Part shown: positions 26,359 through 38,238 of the stretch, in pieces
Layout: each line of letters begins with the position of its first letter
How positions within the stretch are numbered: the stretch's first letter is position 1
From: Methylobacterium radiodurans
GTDB taxonomy: Bacteria; Pseudomonadota; Alphaproteobacteria; Rhizobiales; Beijerinckiaceae
NCBI RefSeq assembly: GCF_003173735.1
Contig: NZ_CP029551.1
Location: 4,479,001-4,543,000, forward strand
Length of the DNA: 64,000 nt
Direction of reading: 5' to 3'
Translations under genes and position numbers: made by a program
The notes under the pieces: model-generated
Told to the model about the DNA's origin: nothing
What the model saw: the letters and a program-made list of their open reading frames with translations, nothing else
Databases searched by the model: none

Positions 26359-28074
26359 ATGACACTCAACGGCTGGATCCAGATCGCGCTGTTCTGCGCG
26401 GTCGTCCTGGCGCTCGTGAAGCCGCTCGGGGCCTACATGACCCGCGTCTTCACCGGCGAGCGCACCCTCCTCTCCCCCGTGCTCGGCCCCATCGAGCGCG
26501 GGCTCTACCGCGCGGCCGGTATCGACGCGCGCCACGAGCAGACTTGGCTCGACTACGGCCTCGCCATGCTCGCCTTCCATCTGCTCGGCTTCCTGCTGCT
26601 CTACGCGGTGCTGCGCCTGCAGGACGTGCTGCCGCTCAATCCGATGGACCAGGCGGGGGTGGCACCCGACCTCGCCTTCAACACCGCGGCGAGCTTCGTC
26701 ACCAACACCAACTGGCAGAACTACGGCGGCGAGAGCACGCTCTCGTACCTCAGCCAGATGCTGGGGCTGACGCACCAGAACTTCCTCTCGGCGGCCACCG
26801 GCATCGCGCTGGCCGTGGCGCTGATCCGCGGGTTCGCCCGCGCCTCGGCCAGGACGGTCGGCTCGTTCTGGGTCGATATGACCCGCTGCACCCTCTACGT
26901 GCTGCTGCCGCTCTGCCTCGTCTACGCGCTGTTCCTGGTCTCTCAGGGCATGCCGCAGACGCTCTCGGCCTACGTCGAGGCCACGACGCTGGAGGGCGCC
27001 CGGCAGACCATCGCGGTCGGGCCCGTGGCGAGCCAGGTCGCCATCAAGATGCTGGGCACCAACGGCGGCGGCTTCTTCAACGCCAACGCCGCCCACCCCT
27101 TCGAGAACCCCACCGCACTCTCGAACCTCGTGCAGATCGTCTCGATCTTCGCGCTCGGCGCCGCGCTCACCAACGTCTTCGGCCGCATGGTGGGGGACGA
27201 GCGCCAGGGCTGGGCGATCCTCAGTGCCATGGGCGTGCTGTTCCTGGCCGGCGTCGCGGTCACCTACGCCAGCGAGGCGGCAGGCAGCTCCGTGCTGAAC
27301 GGCCTCGGGCTCGCCGGCGGCAACATGGAGGGCAAGGAGGTCCGCTTCGGGATTGCCGCCTCGGCGCTCTTCGCGGTGGTGACGACGGCCGCCTCCTGCG
27401 GCGCGGTCAACGCCATGCACGATTCCTTCACGGCGCTCGGCGGCCTCGTGCCGCTCCTCAACATGCAGCTCGGCGAGATCATCGTCGGCGGCGTCGGCGC
27501 GGGCCTCTACGGCATGCTGGTCTTCGTCGTGGTGGCGATCTTCGTGGCCGGCTTGATGGTCGGGCGCACCCCCGAATATCTCGGAAAGAAGATCGAGGCG
27601 CGCGAGGTGAAGATGGCCATGCTCGCCGTCCTCTCCCTGCCGCTGATGATGCTGGGCCTCACCGCCCTCGCCACGGTGCTGCCCGCGGGTCTCGCGGGGC
27701 CCGCGAATGCCGGCCCACACGGCTTCTCGGAGATCCTCTACGCCTTCACCTCGGCGGCGGCCAATAACGGCTCGGCCTTTGGCGGGCTCACCGGCAACAC
27801 GCTGTTCTACAACAGCCTGCTGGCGCTCGGCATGCTGGTCGGCCGCTTCTTCGTCATCGTGCCGGCCCTCGCCATCGCGGGCTCGCTCGCGGCCAAAAAG
27901 ACGGTTCCGGCCTCGGCCGGCACCTTCCCGACCGATGGCGGCCTGTTCGTGGGGCTGCTCGTCGGCGTGATCCTGATCGTCGGCGGCCTGACCTTCTTCC
28001 CCTCGCTGGCGCTCGGCCCCGTGGTCGAGCACCTTGCAGGCGCGGTGGGCCAGACGTTTCCGGCGGGAGGCTGA
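26359..28074 (+). CDS. kdpA: K+-transporting ATPase, potassium-binding subunit KdpA
   Basis: The 571-residue channel-like subunit that selects and binds K+ in the inner membrane. Selectivity-filter loops are visible as [49 protein letters not shown] and [14 protein letters not shown], with their glycine or threonine filter residues, separated by about ten helices. The ATG at 26359 gives [12 protein letters not shown], the family start. It is followed directly by a small ORF and then kdpB. Confidence 0.96.
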   Translation: MTLNGWIQIALFCAVVLALVKPLGAYMTRVFTGERTLLSPVLGPIERGLYRAAGIDARHEQTWLDYGLAMLAFHLLGFLLLYAVLRLQDVLPLNPMDQAGVAPDLAFNTAASFVTNTNWQNYGGESTLSYLSQMLGLTHQNFLSAATGIALAVALIRGFARASARTVGSFWVDMTRCTLYVLLPLCLVYALFLVSQGMPQTLSAYVEATTLEGARQTIAVGPVASQVAIKMLGTNGGGFFNANAAHPFENPTALSNLVQIVSIFALGAALTNVFGRMVGDERQGWAILSAMGVLFLAGVAVTYASEAAGSSVLNGLGLAGGNMEGKEVRFGIAASALFAVVTTAASCGAVNAMHDSFTALGGLVPLLNMQLGEIIVGGVGAGLYGMLVFVVVAIFVAGLMVGRTPEYLGKKIEAREVKMAMLAVLSLPLMMLGLTALATVLPAGLAGPANAGPHGFSEILYAFTSAAANNGSAFGGLTGNTLFYNSLLALGMLVGRFFVIVPALAIAGSLAAKKTVPASAGTFPTDGGLFVGLLVGVILIVGGLTFFPSLALGPVVEHLAGAVGQTFPAGG

Positions 28075-28075
28075 G

Positions 28076-28276
28076 ATGCCGCGCGCCCTGCCCAGCCGGC
28101 GCCTGCCGCGCCATCACCTGATGCCGCACCGGCCCCAATCCCACCGCGCGGACAGTCCCGCGGCAAAGCCCCTGCGCACCTCCGACCTCGTGCTGGCGCT
28201 CCTCGGTGTGGCGCTGCTGGGCGGCCTCGCCCTGCTGGCGGCCCTCGCCCTGACCGTCGGCGCGACCGCCCCCTGA
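28076..28276 (+). CDS. Small membrane protein encoded between kdpA and kdpB
   Basis: A 66-residue product that starts one base after the kdpA stop codon (TGAGATG). The first half is basic and His/Arg/Pro-rich. The second half is a single strongly hydrophobic helix (VLALLGVALLGGLALLAALAL). It ends 60 bases before kdpB. Standard kdp operons have kdpB straight after kdpA, so this is an insertion specific to this lineage. It could tune the pump or be a by-product frame; the tight start next to the kdpA stop favours translation by coupling. Confidence 0.5.
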   Translation: MPRALPSRRLPRHHLMPHRPQSHRADSPAAKPLRTSDLVLALLGVALLGGLALLAALALTVGATAP

Positions 28277-28336
28277 ACGGCCGAGGTCCGGCGCCGCGCC
28301 GGACCGTCCCAGCCCCTCTCCGGACAGCGAACCCCC

Positions 28337-30427
<2,091 letters not shown>

Positions 30428-30452
30428 GACCCGGGCCTCGGAGACTCGATCC

Positions 30453-31058
30453 ATGCTGAACCAGCTTCGTCCCGCCCTCGTCCTGCTCGTCGCGCTGACG
30501 GCGGCCACGGGTCTCGCCTACCCGCTGGCCGTGACCGGCATCGCGGGCGCCGTCTTCCCCGCCAAGGCTGCCGGCAGCCTGATCCTGCGCGACGGCAGGG
30601 TCGTCGGCTCCAGCCTCATCGGCCAGAGCTTCACCGGCGCCGGCTATTTCCACGGCCGGCCCTCGGCGACGACCGCCGCCGACCCGGCCGACGCCACGAG
30701 GACGGTGCCGGCGCCCTACAACGCGGCGAACTCCATGGGCTCCAACCTCGGGCCGACGAGCGCGGCGCTGGCCGAGCGGGTCAAAGGCGGTCTCGATGCG
30801 CTGAAGGCGGAGAACCCGAACGCGCCGGTGCCGGTCGATCTCGTCACCGCGAGCGGCTCGGGCCTCGATCCCGACATCTCGCCCGACGCCGCCCTGTTCC
30901 AGGTCCCGCGCGTTGCCAAGGCCCGCAACCTGCCCGAGGACAGGCTGCGCGACCTCGTGACGGCGAATGTCGAGGGGCGCACCGTGGGCCTGCTGGGCGA
31001 GCCCCGCGTCAACGTGCTGGCGCTCAACCTTGCCCTGGACGACCTCGCCAAGCACTGA
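30453..31058 (+). CDS. kdpC: K+-transporting ATPase subunit KdpC
   Basis: A 201-residue protein with one N-terminal membrane helix (about 7-30) and a periplasmic domain. Family blocks are [29 protein letters not shown] and [25 protein letters not shown] (broken by spacers). It assists K+ binding by the KdpA/B core. It starts 25 bases after kdpB and ends nine bases before kdpD. Confidence 0.95.
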   Translation: MLNQLRPALVLLVALTAATGLAYPLAVTGIAGAVFPAKAAGSLILRDGRVVGSSLIGQSFTGAGYFHGRPSATTAADPADATRTVPAPYNAANSMGSNLGPTSAALAERVKGGLDALKAENPNAPVPVDLVTASGSGLDPDISPDAALFQVPRVAKARNLPEDRLRDLVTANVEGRTVGLLGEPRVNVLALNLALDDLAKH

Positions 31059-31067
31059 GGAGCGAGC

Positions 31068-33785
31068 ATGCCCGAGACCGGCCGCGACCCTGACCGTCCC
31101 TCGCCCGACGCTCTGCTCCAGGCGGCGCGCCGGGAGGAGCGGACGCGCGGCCGGCTCAAGGTCTTCCTCGGGGCCGCGGCCGGCGTCGGCAAGACCTACG
31201 AGATGCTCACCATCGGGCGCGCCCGGCTGAAGGCCGGTGCCGACATGGTGGTCGGCGTGGTCGAGACCCACGGCCGGGCCGAGACCGAGGCGCTGCTCGA
31301 AGGCTTGGAGGTCATTCCGCGTCGCCGGGTGCCCTATCACGGCACCGTGCTGGAGGAGATGGACCTCGACGCGCTGCTTGCCCGCCGGCCCGGGCTCGCC
31401 CTGGTGGACGAGCTCGCCCACACCAACGCACCGGGCTCGCGCCATCCGAAGCGCTACCAGGACGTGGAGGAACTGCTCGATGCCGGCATCAACGTCCTCA
31501 CCACCCTCAACATCCAGCACGTCGAGAGCCTGAACGACGTCGTCGCCGCCATCACCCGCATCCGGGTGCGCGAGACCGTGCCGGATGGAGTCCTCGATCG
31601 GGCCGACGACATCGAGGTGGTCGATCTCAACCCGGACGACCTGATCGAGCGCCTGAAGGCCGGCAAAGTCTACGTGCCGGCCAACGCCGAGCGGGCTCTG
31701 AAGCACTACTTCTCCCGCGGCAACCTCACGGCTTTGCGCGAACTGGCCCTGCGCCGCACCGCCGACCGGGTGGACGACGAGCTCCTCAGCCACATGCGGG
31801 CGAACGCCATAGCCGGGCCCTGGGCCGCCGGGGAACGGGTGCTCGTCTGCGTGAGCGAGGATCCGCGCTCAGCCGGGCTCGTGCGCTACGCCAAGCGGCT
31901 CGCCGACCGCCTGCACGCCCCCTGGACCGCGCTGGTGGTCGAGGGTCCGCGCACGGCCTCCCTCACCGAGGCCCAGCGCGACCGGATCGCGGAGGCCCTG
32001 CGGCTCGCCGACCGGCTCGGCGGCGACGCCGTGACCCTGCCGGGAGGCCGGCGCATCGCCGACGACATCCTAGCCTACGCGCGCTCGGCCAACGTGAACC
32101 ACATCGTCGTCGGCAAGGCGACGCGGTCCTGGTGGTTCGAACTCGTCAACGGCTCGGTGGTGCACGACCTCGTCCGCCGCAGCGGCACCATCGGCGTCCA
32201 CGTGGTGCCCGGCGAGGCGGCCCCGGCGGACGGACAGCCGCGGCGCGCCGTGGCGACCGTCGCTCCCGGACCGGCCTTCGACGCGCGCGCCTACGGGCTG
32301 GCCGCGCTCATGACGGGCGCCGGGCTCGGCCTCGCCCTGCTCCTCGAACCCTATGCGGGCGTCGAGAACGCCGACCTCGTGCTTCTGACCGCCGTCGTGG
32401 CGGTGGCGGTCCGCCTCGGCCTCGGCCCCTCGCTCGCCGCGGTGGTGCTGGCCTCGCTCGCCTACAATTTCTTCTTCCTGCCGCCGGTCTACACCTTCAC
32501 CATCGCCGATCCGACCAATGTCGCGGCCTTTCTGCTGTTCACCCTGGTCGCCGTGCTGGTCTCGAACCTCGCCGCCCGCGCCCGCCTGACGGGGGTGGTC
32601 AGCCAGGCCCGCGCAAGGTCCACGGAGCGCCTGTTCGGCTTCTCACGCAAGCTCGCCGGCTGCGGCACCCTCGACGACGTGCTCTGGGCCACCTCCGCCC
32701 AGGTCGCCGCCATGCTGAAGGTCCGGGTCGTCCTGCTCCTGCCCGACGGCAAGGCCGTCACCGTGCGCGCCGGCTACCCGCCCGAGGACATGCTGGACGA
32801 GGCCGACCTCGCCGCCGCGCAATGGGCCTTCGACAACGAACGCCCGGCCGGCCGCGGCGCCGACACCCTGCCCGGCGCCCGGCGCCTGTTCCTGCCGATG
32901 CGCACCGGGCGCGGCACCATCGGGGTGATCGGCCTCGACGCGGACGGCAGCGGCCCGATCCTGACGCCGGAAGGGCGCCGCCTCCTCGACGCGCTCGCCG
33001 ATATGGGCGCGCTCGCCATCGAGCGGGTGCGGCTCGTGGAGGATCTCGACCGGGCCGAGCGCGCCGCCGAGACGGACCGGCTCGCCCGGGCATTGCTGAC
33101 CTCGATCAGCCACGACCTGAGGACGCCCCTGGCCTCCGCGCTCGGCGCCGCCAGCACCCTGCGCGACCTCGACGCGGCGCTCACACCCGAGGCCAAGGCC
33201 GAACTCCTGGCGACTATCATCGAGGAATCGGAGCGGCTGAACCGCTTCATCGTGAACCTGCTCGACATGACGCGCCTGGAGGCCGGCGCGGTGGCGCCGA
33301 ACCTCGCGCTGCAGGACGTGGCCGAGACCGTCGATACCGCCCTGCGGCGGACCCAGGCGGTCCTGGCCGGCCACCGGGTCGCTGTGGATGTCGCGCCCGA
33401 CCTGCCGACGCTCCGCCTCGATCCCGTCCTGTTCGAGCAGGTGCTGGTCAACCTGCTCGACAACGCCGCCAAGTACGCGCCCGAGGGCTCCACCGTCACC
33501 GTGCGTGCCCGGCGGGAGGGCCGGTCCGTTTGCATCGCGGTGCTGGACGAGGGCAACGGCATCCCGGAGGCGGATGTCGAGCGGGTGTTCGACAAGTTCT
33601 ACCGGGTGCACAAGAGCGACCGGGTCCGGGCCGGGACCGGGCTCGGCCTCGCCATCTCGCGCGGCTTCGTCGAGGCGATGGGCGGCACCGTCGGCGCCGG
33701 CAACCGCCGCGACCGCCCGGGCGCCGCCTTCACGGTGACCCTGCCGGTGCCGGCCCGGACCGCACCGAGGGAGATCGCCGCATGA
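31068..33785 (+). CDS. kdpD: Osmosensitive K+ channel histidine kinase KdpD
   Basis: A membrane sensor kinase of 905 residues. The N-terminal KdpD domain has a Walker-like GAAAGVGKTYEML (near residue 35) and DELAHTNAPGSRH. A universal-stress-like domain follows (about 255-385), then four membrane helices (about 410-510), a GAF-like segment, the phospho-accepting histidine in SISHDLRTPLAS (near residue 680), and ATPase motifs NLLDNAAKYAP and GTGLGLAIS. It detects low K+ or osmotic stress and phosphorylates KdpE. The stop overlaps the kdpE start (ATGA). Confidence 0.95.
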   Translation: MPETGRDPDRPSPDALLQAARREERTRGRLKVFLGAAAGVGKTYEMLTIGRARLKAGADMVVGVVETHGRAETEALLEGLEVIPRRRVPYHGTVLEEMDLDALLARRPGLALVDELAHTNAPGSRHPKRYQDVEELLDAGINVLTTLNIQHVESLNDVVAAITRIRVRETVPDGVLDRADDIEVVDLNPDDLIERLKAGKVYVPANAERALKHYFSRGNLTALRELALRRTADRVDDELLSHMRANAIAGPWAAGERVLVCVSEDPRSAGLVRYAKRLADRLHAPWTALVVEGPRTASLTEAQRDRIAEALRLADRLGGDAVTLPGGRRIADDILAYARSANVNHIVVGKATRSWWFELVNGSVVHDLVRRSGTIGVHVVPGEAAPADGQPRRAVATVAPGPAFDARAYGLAALMTGAGLGLALLLEPYAGVENADLVLLTAVVAVAVRLGLGPSLAAVVLASLAYNFFFLPPVYTFTIADPTNVAAFLLFTLVAVLVSNLAARARLTGVVSQARARSTERLFGFSRKLAGCGTLDDVLWATSAQVAAMLKVRVVLLLPDGKAVTVRAGYPPEDMLDEADLAAAQWAFDNERPAGRGADTLPGARRLFLPMRTGRGTIGVIGLDADGSGPILTPEGRRLLDALADMGALAIERVRLVEDLDRAERAAETDRLARALLTSISHDLRTPLASALGAASTLRDLDAALTPEAKAELLATIIEESERLNRFIVNLLDMTRLEAGAVAPNLALQDVAETVDTALRRTQAVLAGHRVAVDVAPDLPTLRLDPVLFEQVLVNLLDNAAKYAPEGSTVTVRARREGRSVCIAVLDEGNGIPEADVERVFDKFYRVHKSDRVRAGTGLGLAISRGFVEAMGGTVGAGNRRDRPGAAFTVTLPVPARTAPREIAA

Positions 33786-34528
33786 GCCCGACCATCCTCG
33801 TCGTCGACGACGAGCCGCCGATCCGCAAGTTGCTGCGCATGGGGCTGGCCACCCAGGGCTATGCCATCCTGGAGGCCCCGAACGCCGCCACCGCCCTGGA
33901 GGTGCTCGGCCGCGAGAGCCCGGACCTCGTCATCCTCGACCTCGGCCTGCCCGACATGCCCGGCCACGATCTGCTCCGCGCGATCCGGGCGAGCCATCCC
34001 GGGCTGCCCATCGTCGTGCTGTCGAGCCGCGATGACGAGGCCGGCAAGGTCGAGGCGCTCGACCTCGGCGCCGACGACTACGTCACCAAACCGTTCGGCA
34101 TGGCCGAGCTCCTCGCCCGCCTGCGCGCGGCCCTGCGCCACCAGCTCGCCGCCCAGGGCGAGCGCCCGGTCTTCCGGGTCGACGGCCTATCGGTCGACCT
34201 CGTCCGCCGCATCGTGAAGGTCGGCGACGCCGAGGTGAAGCTGACCCCGCGCGAGTACGACTTCCTGCGCGTTCTGGTGCTGCACGCCGGCAAGGTGCTC
34301 ACCCACGCCCAGCTGATGCACGCGGTCTCGGTCTCCTCGGAGCCGCAATACCTGCGCGTCTACGTGCGCCAGCTTCGCCAGAAGCTGGAGGCCGACCCCG
34401 AGCGCCCGCGCATCCTTCTCACCGAGACCGGCGTCGGCTATCGCCTCCGCGCTCCCGACGACGAACCGAACCTCAAGCTGCGTGCGGCAACCGACGCCAA
34501 GCCGGCCGTGACGGAGACGAGCCCTTGA
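33782..34528 (+). CDS. kdpE: Response regulator KdpE
   Basis: An OmpR-type regulator of 248 residues. The receiver domain has acidic residues in VVDDEPP, the phosphorylated Asp53 (VILDLGLPDMPG) and the lysine in DDYVTKPFG. A winged-helix DNA-binding domain follows (about 130-230, with LTPREYDFLRVL and YLRVYVRQLRQKLE). The start overlaps kdpD by four bases. A C-terminal extension of about 20 residues is unlike E. coli KdpE. The likely target is the kdp promoter region near 26.0 kb. Confidence 0.95.
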   Translation: MSPTILVVDDEPPIRKLLRMGLATQGYAILEAPNAATALEVLGRESPDLVILDLGLPDMPGHDLLRAIRASHPGLPIVVLSSRDDEAGKVEALDLGADDYVTKPFGMAELLARLRAALRHQLAAQGERPVFRVDGLSVDLVRRIVKVGDAEVKLTPREYDFLRVLVLHAGKVLTHAQLMHAVSVSSEPQYLRVYVRQLRQKLEADPERPRILLTETGVGYRLRAPDDEPNLKLRAATDAKPAVTETSP

Positions 34529-34559
34529 TATCGATCCCCGAACGTCGTCGCCCGGCGCG

Positions 34560-34757
34560 ATGACCGTCGACGAATTCCTCGCATCGCCCGACCTGGCCCA
34601 CGGCCCGCGCATCCCGATCAAGAAGGTCCTTCTGAAGGAGCTGGCCAACCTGTCGAGTCTGACGCTCGGTCTCGACGCCGACGACGGCCTCGGCGCCCTC
34701 CTGCGACGTGACGATCTCGGCGCGACCAGCGTCGGCGACGGTGCGGCGCTCCCGTAG
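34560..34757 (+). CDS. Hypothetical 65-residue protein after kdpE
   Basis: The reading frame starts MTVDEFLASPDLAHG and has a protein-like middle (IPIKKVLLKELANLSS, then LGLDADDGLGALLRRDD), with acidic and helical character. It begins 31 bases after kdpE. No good ribosome site was seen and I do not recognise the family. It may be a remnant of a longer gene; the following 360 bases show no continuation. Confidence 0.35.
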   Translation: MTVDEFLASPDLAHGPRIPIKKVLLKELANLSSLTLGLDADDGLGALLRRDDLGATSVGDGAALP

Positions 34758-35117
34758 GGGCGGTTCGAGGCTGCCCGGCGCCCCTGCGGCCTTCCGGCGC
34801 GTCGCCGAATCCGGGAAGACTCCTCTTCTCGGCTTGCTTGCCAAGTGCCGGCGACTGAGGACGCACGATCGGGCCGAACCGGTGGGACGATAATCGTGCC
34901 GACCGATCGGAAAATTTGACGTTCCGCCAATGAGGGTTTTTGCGGCAGCCATAGGTACGATCGCCTATGTCTGCCGCAAGCTGCCGGACGACACAGTCTC
35001 GGAAGCTGATCTGTCTCTCGCCATCCAACACTCTGTCCATTCGATGAATGACAGATCGTTCGCAGCAGCGAGGCGAGGCCGCCTGACATTGCAGGCCCTC
35101 AGAAAACCATGCGTTTT
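34758..35117. other. 360-base region with no supported gene
   Basis: It lies between the hypothetical ORF and gapR. A 63-residue plus-strand frame (34930-35121) and several minus-strand frames exist, but none has a ribosome site or recognisable family. Base composition drops in GC towards gapR. Confidence 0.4.
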
Positions 35118-35396
35118 TTAGACCATTCCGAGCGCTTGCATGTAAAGCTCAAGTATTGCCTCTTCTTCTTGCCGCTCGGCGTGGTCTTTCTTTCTGATTC
35201 TGAGGATCGCCCTAACCGCCTTTGCGTCAAAGCCCCGTCCGCGCAATTCCTGGAAGACCTCTTTCACATCTGCGGCGATGCCAGCCTTTTCTTCCTCCAA
35301 ACGCTCGATGCGTTCGATGAACTGCTTGAGCTCGTCAGCTGCGACGCCTTCCGATGAGGAGACATCTCCCGTCTTGGGCATTGAGTGTGCGTTCAT
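35118..35396 (-). CDS. gapR: GapR-family nucleoid-associated protein (DUF2312)
   Basis: A 92-residue, mostly helical protein. The central blocks [21 protein letters not shown] and [14 protein letters not shown], then [21 protein letters not shown], match the DUF2312/GapR family. In Caulobacter GapR binds overtwisted DNA ahead of forks and helps gyrase. The start at 35396 was chosen because GAGGA lies at ideal spacing before it; ATGs at 35411 and 35381 are alternatives. It is followed on the minus strand by intergenic DNA and no operon partner. Confidence 0.85.
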   Translation of the reverse strand: MNAHSMPKTGDVSSSEGVAADELKQFIERIERLEEEKAGIAADVKEVFQELRGRGFDAKAVRAILRIRKKDHAERQEEEAILELYMQALGMV

Positions 35397-35562
35397 GAAA
35401 ATCCTCGTCACCGCGCGGGCGCGCGCCCGCGATCACGGATCGCCCGGGGCCGCCCCACCCTCGCACTGGCCCAAGTGGTAGACGAGCGACGTTACCGGAA
35501 GCTTGAGGCCGGCTCTGCGAGCCGGTGCCGGCCCGTCGGGGCGGTGCCGCCCGAGGCCGTGC

Positions 35563-35904
35563 TCAATGCTGAGGCGGGGCCTTCGCGAAGGCCGCCCGCT
35601 GCTCGGGGCTCGCCTCGGTCTGGTGGCGCGCTTTCCACTCGGCGTAGGGCATGCCGTAGACGTGCTCGCGGCTCTCGTCCTTTGAGAGCGGCACGCCGCG
35701 CTCGTCGGCCGCGTCCTTCAACCAGTTCGACAGGCAGTTCCGGCAGAAGCCCGCGAGGTTCATCAGGTCGATGTTCTGCACGTCGGTGCGCCCGCGCAGG
35801 TGGCTGACGAGGCGGCGGAAGACAGCGGCCTCCAGTTCGGTCTGGGTCTTGGCGTCCATCTTGGCATCCATCTTGGCGCCCACTTTCGGATCGATCTCGC
35901 TCAT
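35563..35904 (-). CDS. DUF1244 family protein
   Basis: A 113-residue soluble protein. The conserved core is AVFRRLVSHLRGRTDVQNIDLMN, then AGFCRNCLSNWL, then REHVYGMPYAEWK, which is the DUF1244 signature with its close cysteine pair CRNC. The N-terminus has a short Lys/Asp/Ala repeat (KVGAKMDAKMDAKT). Function of the family is not established. Neighbours are a GapR gene (minus) and an N-formylglutamate amidohydrolase family gene (minus, 55 bases upstream). Confidence 0.85.
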   Translation of the reverse strand: MSEIDPKVGAKMDAKMDAKTQTELEAAVFRRLVSHLRGRTDVQNIDLMNLAGFCRNCLSNWLKDAADERGVPLSKDESREHVYGMPYAEWKARHQTEASPEQRAAFAKAPPQH

Positions 35905-35959
35905 GCCGGCCTTCCCCTGAGAGGTATCCTGCCTCAGGTCGGCAGGAGCCGCCCCGGCG

Positions 35960-36730
35960 TCAAGTCGCGCAGGGCGGCAGAAGCGGCCCGAGACAGCGGG
36001 CGAAGCGCTCGGCCCATTCCGTCTGGCCCGCCTCGCCGGCGATGAGATCCTGCCGGATCTCGACCAGCGCGTTCCGCAGGCCGCGGGCGGTGGCGTGGCG
36101 GTCGATCGTGTCGCCGGGTAGTCCGCCGCCGTAGGGCTCGTTGTCGCCGACCGTGAGACCGGCCGGATCGGCCCTCAGGGCCTCGATCAGCGGACGGCTC
36201 AGGCGCTCGTCGCGGTCGTACAGGATGCCGACCTGCCAGGGCCGGGCGACGCCGCGCCAGTAGGGCGTGAAACTGTGGATCGTCACGATCATCGGCGCCG
36301 TGCCCGTGGCCTCGGCGGATGCCACTGCGGCGTCGATCGCCACGTCGAACGGGTCGTAGAAGCGGGCGAGCCGGGCCGCCTTGCCGGCCGCGTCGATGCG
36401 GGCGTTGCCCGGCACCACGGCCCCGTCCGAGAGGCGCATCACCAGGGTCGGGTCCGTGCGGCCCCGGTTCGGATCGATGATGAGGCGGGAGAAGTTCGTG
36501 AGGATCGCCGGCGCACCGAGCAGGGCCGCAAGGCGCCGCGTCACCCCCGCCGCGCCGATGTCGTAGGCGATGTGCCGGCCGAACTCCGCCTCCGCCACGC
36601 CGAGCGCGATGTCGGGCGGCACGTGGTTCGAGGCGTGGTCGCAGGCGAGGATCAGGCCGCGGGCCGGATCCCCGGCGACGATCTCGACCGGGTGAGGCTG
36701 CGCGCTGTCGGGACGGGCGGATGTGTTCAC
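35960..36730 (-). CDS. N-formylglutamate amidohydrolase family protein
   Basis: A metal-dependent amidohydrolase-like protein of 256 residues. Family blocks are LILACDHASNHVPPDIA (the DHAS segment contributes metal ligands), NFSRLIIDPNR, and TIHSFTPYWRG (His). Proven members remove formate from N-formylglutamate in histidine breakdown; many alphaproteobacterial relatives have no hut genes nearby, as here, so the substrate is open. The start was set at the GTG at 36730 since the family sequence starts about there. A longer frame to 37096 reads only Arg/Pro-rich sequence and overlaps the divergent kinase gene. Confidence 0.8.
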   Translation of the reverse strand: MNTSARPDSAQPHPVEIVAGDPARGLILACDHASNHVPPDIALGVAEAEFGRHIAYDIGAAGVTRRLAALLGAPAILTNFSRLIIDPNRGRTDPTLVMRLSDGAVVPGNARIDAAGKAARLARFYDPFDVAIDAAVASAEATGTAPMIVTIHSFTPYWRGVARPWQVGILYDRDERLSRPLIEALRADPAGLTVGDNEPYGGGLPGDTIDRHATARGLRNALVEIRQDLIAGEAGQTEWAERFARCLGPLLPPCAT

Positions 36731-36926
36731 GGGGCCGGTCGGGTCCTCGGGCGGGCATGCGGGAAGCTTGAGCCTTGCCGTCCGGCGCGGGCTCGGGCAA
36801 GCACGTATCAAGGATCGTGCGCCCCCGGCAAGAAACGGGGCCCGCCCCGTCGCGCGGACAGGCGCGGGATCGAGGCCCGGGACGAAGAGACCGCACGGCA
36901 GAGACGAACAGGCGAGGAGCCCCGCG

Positions 36927-38234
36927 ATGACCGCCCCCACCGATCCGGCCGTGCAACAGGCCCGCACCCTGCTCGACCGTTTCCTCGCGGCCGGCATCGC
37001 GGCGGCCCATCCGGAGAAGTGTCTGCGGGAGCACCTGCCGCAGCCGGCGCCGGGGCGGCTGATCATCCTGGGCGCGGGCAAGGCCGGCGGCAGCATGGCG
37101 GCTGTGGCGAGCCGGTTCTACCGCGAGGAGCACGGGGTGCCGGAGGAGCGCATCCTCGGTCTCGCGGTCGCGCGCCACGGCTACGGGCAGGAGGCCCCAG
37201 GCATCCGCATGGTCGAGGCCGGCCACCCGGTGCCGGACGAGGCCGGCATCGCGGCCACGAAGGAGGCCCTGCGTATCGCCAGCGAGGCCGGGCCGGAGGA
37301 CGAGGTGCTGGTGCTCCTCTCCGGCGGGGGCTCCGCCAACTGGATCGCGCCGGCCGGCGACCTGACGCTGACCGAGAAGCAGGCCATCACCCGAGCGCTG
37401 CTGCGCTCCGGCGCGCCGATCGGCGAGATCAACACCGTGCGCAAGCACCTCTCGCGCATCAAGGGCGGGCGCCTCGCGCTCGCCGCCCGCAATGCCCGCT
37501 CGATCCTGACGCTCGCGATCTCCGACGTTCCCTTCGACGACCCAGCGGTGATCGCCTCGGGCCCGACCGTGCCGGACCCGTCCACCCTCGAACAGGCCCG
37601 CGCGATCTGCGAGCGCCGCAACATCCCCCTGCCCGAGGCGGCGGTGCGGCTCCTCAACGATCCGAACAACGAGACCCCTAAGGCGGGCGACCCAGCCTTC
37701 GCGCGGGCCGAGTACCGCATCATCGCCCGGCCGATCGATGCGCTGGAGGCCGCCTCCGCCGCTGCGCGCGAGGCGGGCTACGAGCCGGTGATGCTGGGGT
37801 CCGACCTCGAGGGCGAGGCGCGCGAGGTCGCGGCCGAGCACGCCGATCTCGCCCGCAAGGCCAAGTCCGAGGGACGGAAAGTGGCGCTGATCTCGGGCGG
37901 CGAGCTGACCGTCACCATCCGGGGCGAGGGTCACGGCGGACCGAACCAGGAATACGCGCTGGCGCTCGCCATCGCGCTCGACGGCGCGCCCGGCATCCGC
38001 GGCATCGCGGCCGACACGGACGGCACGGACGGCGGGCGCGGCGAGGCCACCGACCCGGCCGGCGGCCTCGTGGACGAGACGACGCTGGCGCGTGCCCGCG
38101 CGGCCGGCCTCGATCCGGCCGCGATGCTCGCCGACAACGACTCGACCCGCTTCTTCGAGACCATCGGCGACCTCGTCCGGCCCGGCCCCACCCGCACCAA
38201 TGTCAACGACTGCCGCATCATCCTGGTCGACTAG
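36927..38234 (+). CDS. Glycerate 2-kinase/hydroxypyruvate reductase family protein (MOFRL)
   Basis: A 435-residue protein of the TtuD/MOFRL glycerate-kinase family. The glycine-rich ILGAGKAGGSMA is at the start, LLSGGGSANW and INTVRKHLSRIKGG in the centre, and the C-terminal MOFRL domain has GGELTVTIRGEGHGGPNQE and TDGTDG. Family members phosphorylate glycerate to 2-phosphoglycerate. In methylotrophs using the serine cycle, glycerate kinase is an assimilation step, so this could take part in C1 metabolism; a role is inferred only. The ATG at 36927 follows GGCGAGGAGCCCC. It is divergent from the amidohydrolase gene. Confidence 0.88.
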   Translation: MTAPTDPAVQQARTLLDRFLAAGIAAAHPEKCLREHLPQPAPGRLIILGAGKAGGSMAAVASRFYREEHGVPEERILGLAVARHGYGQEAPGIRMVEAGHPVPDEAGIAATKEALRIASEAGPEDEVLVLLSGGGSANWIAPAGDLTLTEKQAITRALLRSGAPIGEINTVRKHLSRIKGGRLALAARNARSILTLAISDVPFDDPAVIASGPTVPDPSTLEQARAICERRNIPLPEAAVRLLNDPNNETPKAGDPAFARAEYRIIARPIDALEAASAAAREAGYEPVMLGSDLEGEAREVAAEHADLARKAKSEGRKVALISGGELTVTIRGEGHGGPNQEYALALAIALDGAPGIRGIAADTDGTDGGRGEATDPAGGLVDETTLARARAAGLDPAAMLADNDSTRFFETIGDLVRPGPTRTNVNDCRIILVD

Positions 38235-38238
38235 TCTT

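Noticed and set aside
34930..35121. A 63-residue plus-strand protein before gapR
   Set aside because: No ribosome site, no recognised family, and it runs into the 3' end of gapR on the other strand.
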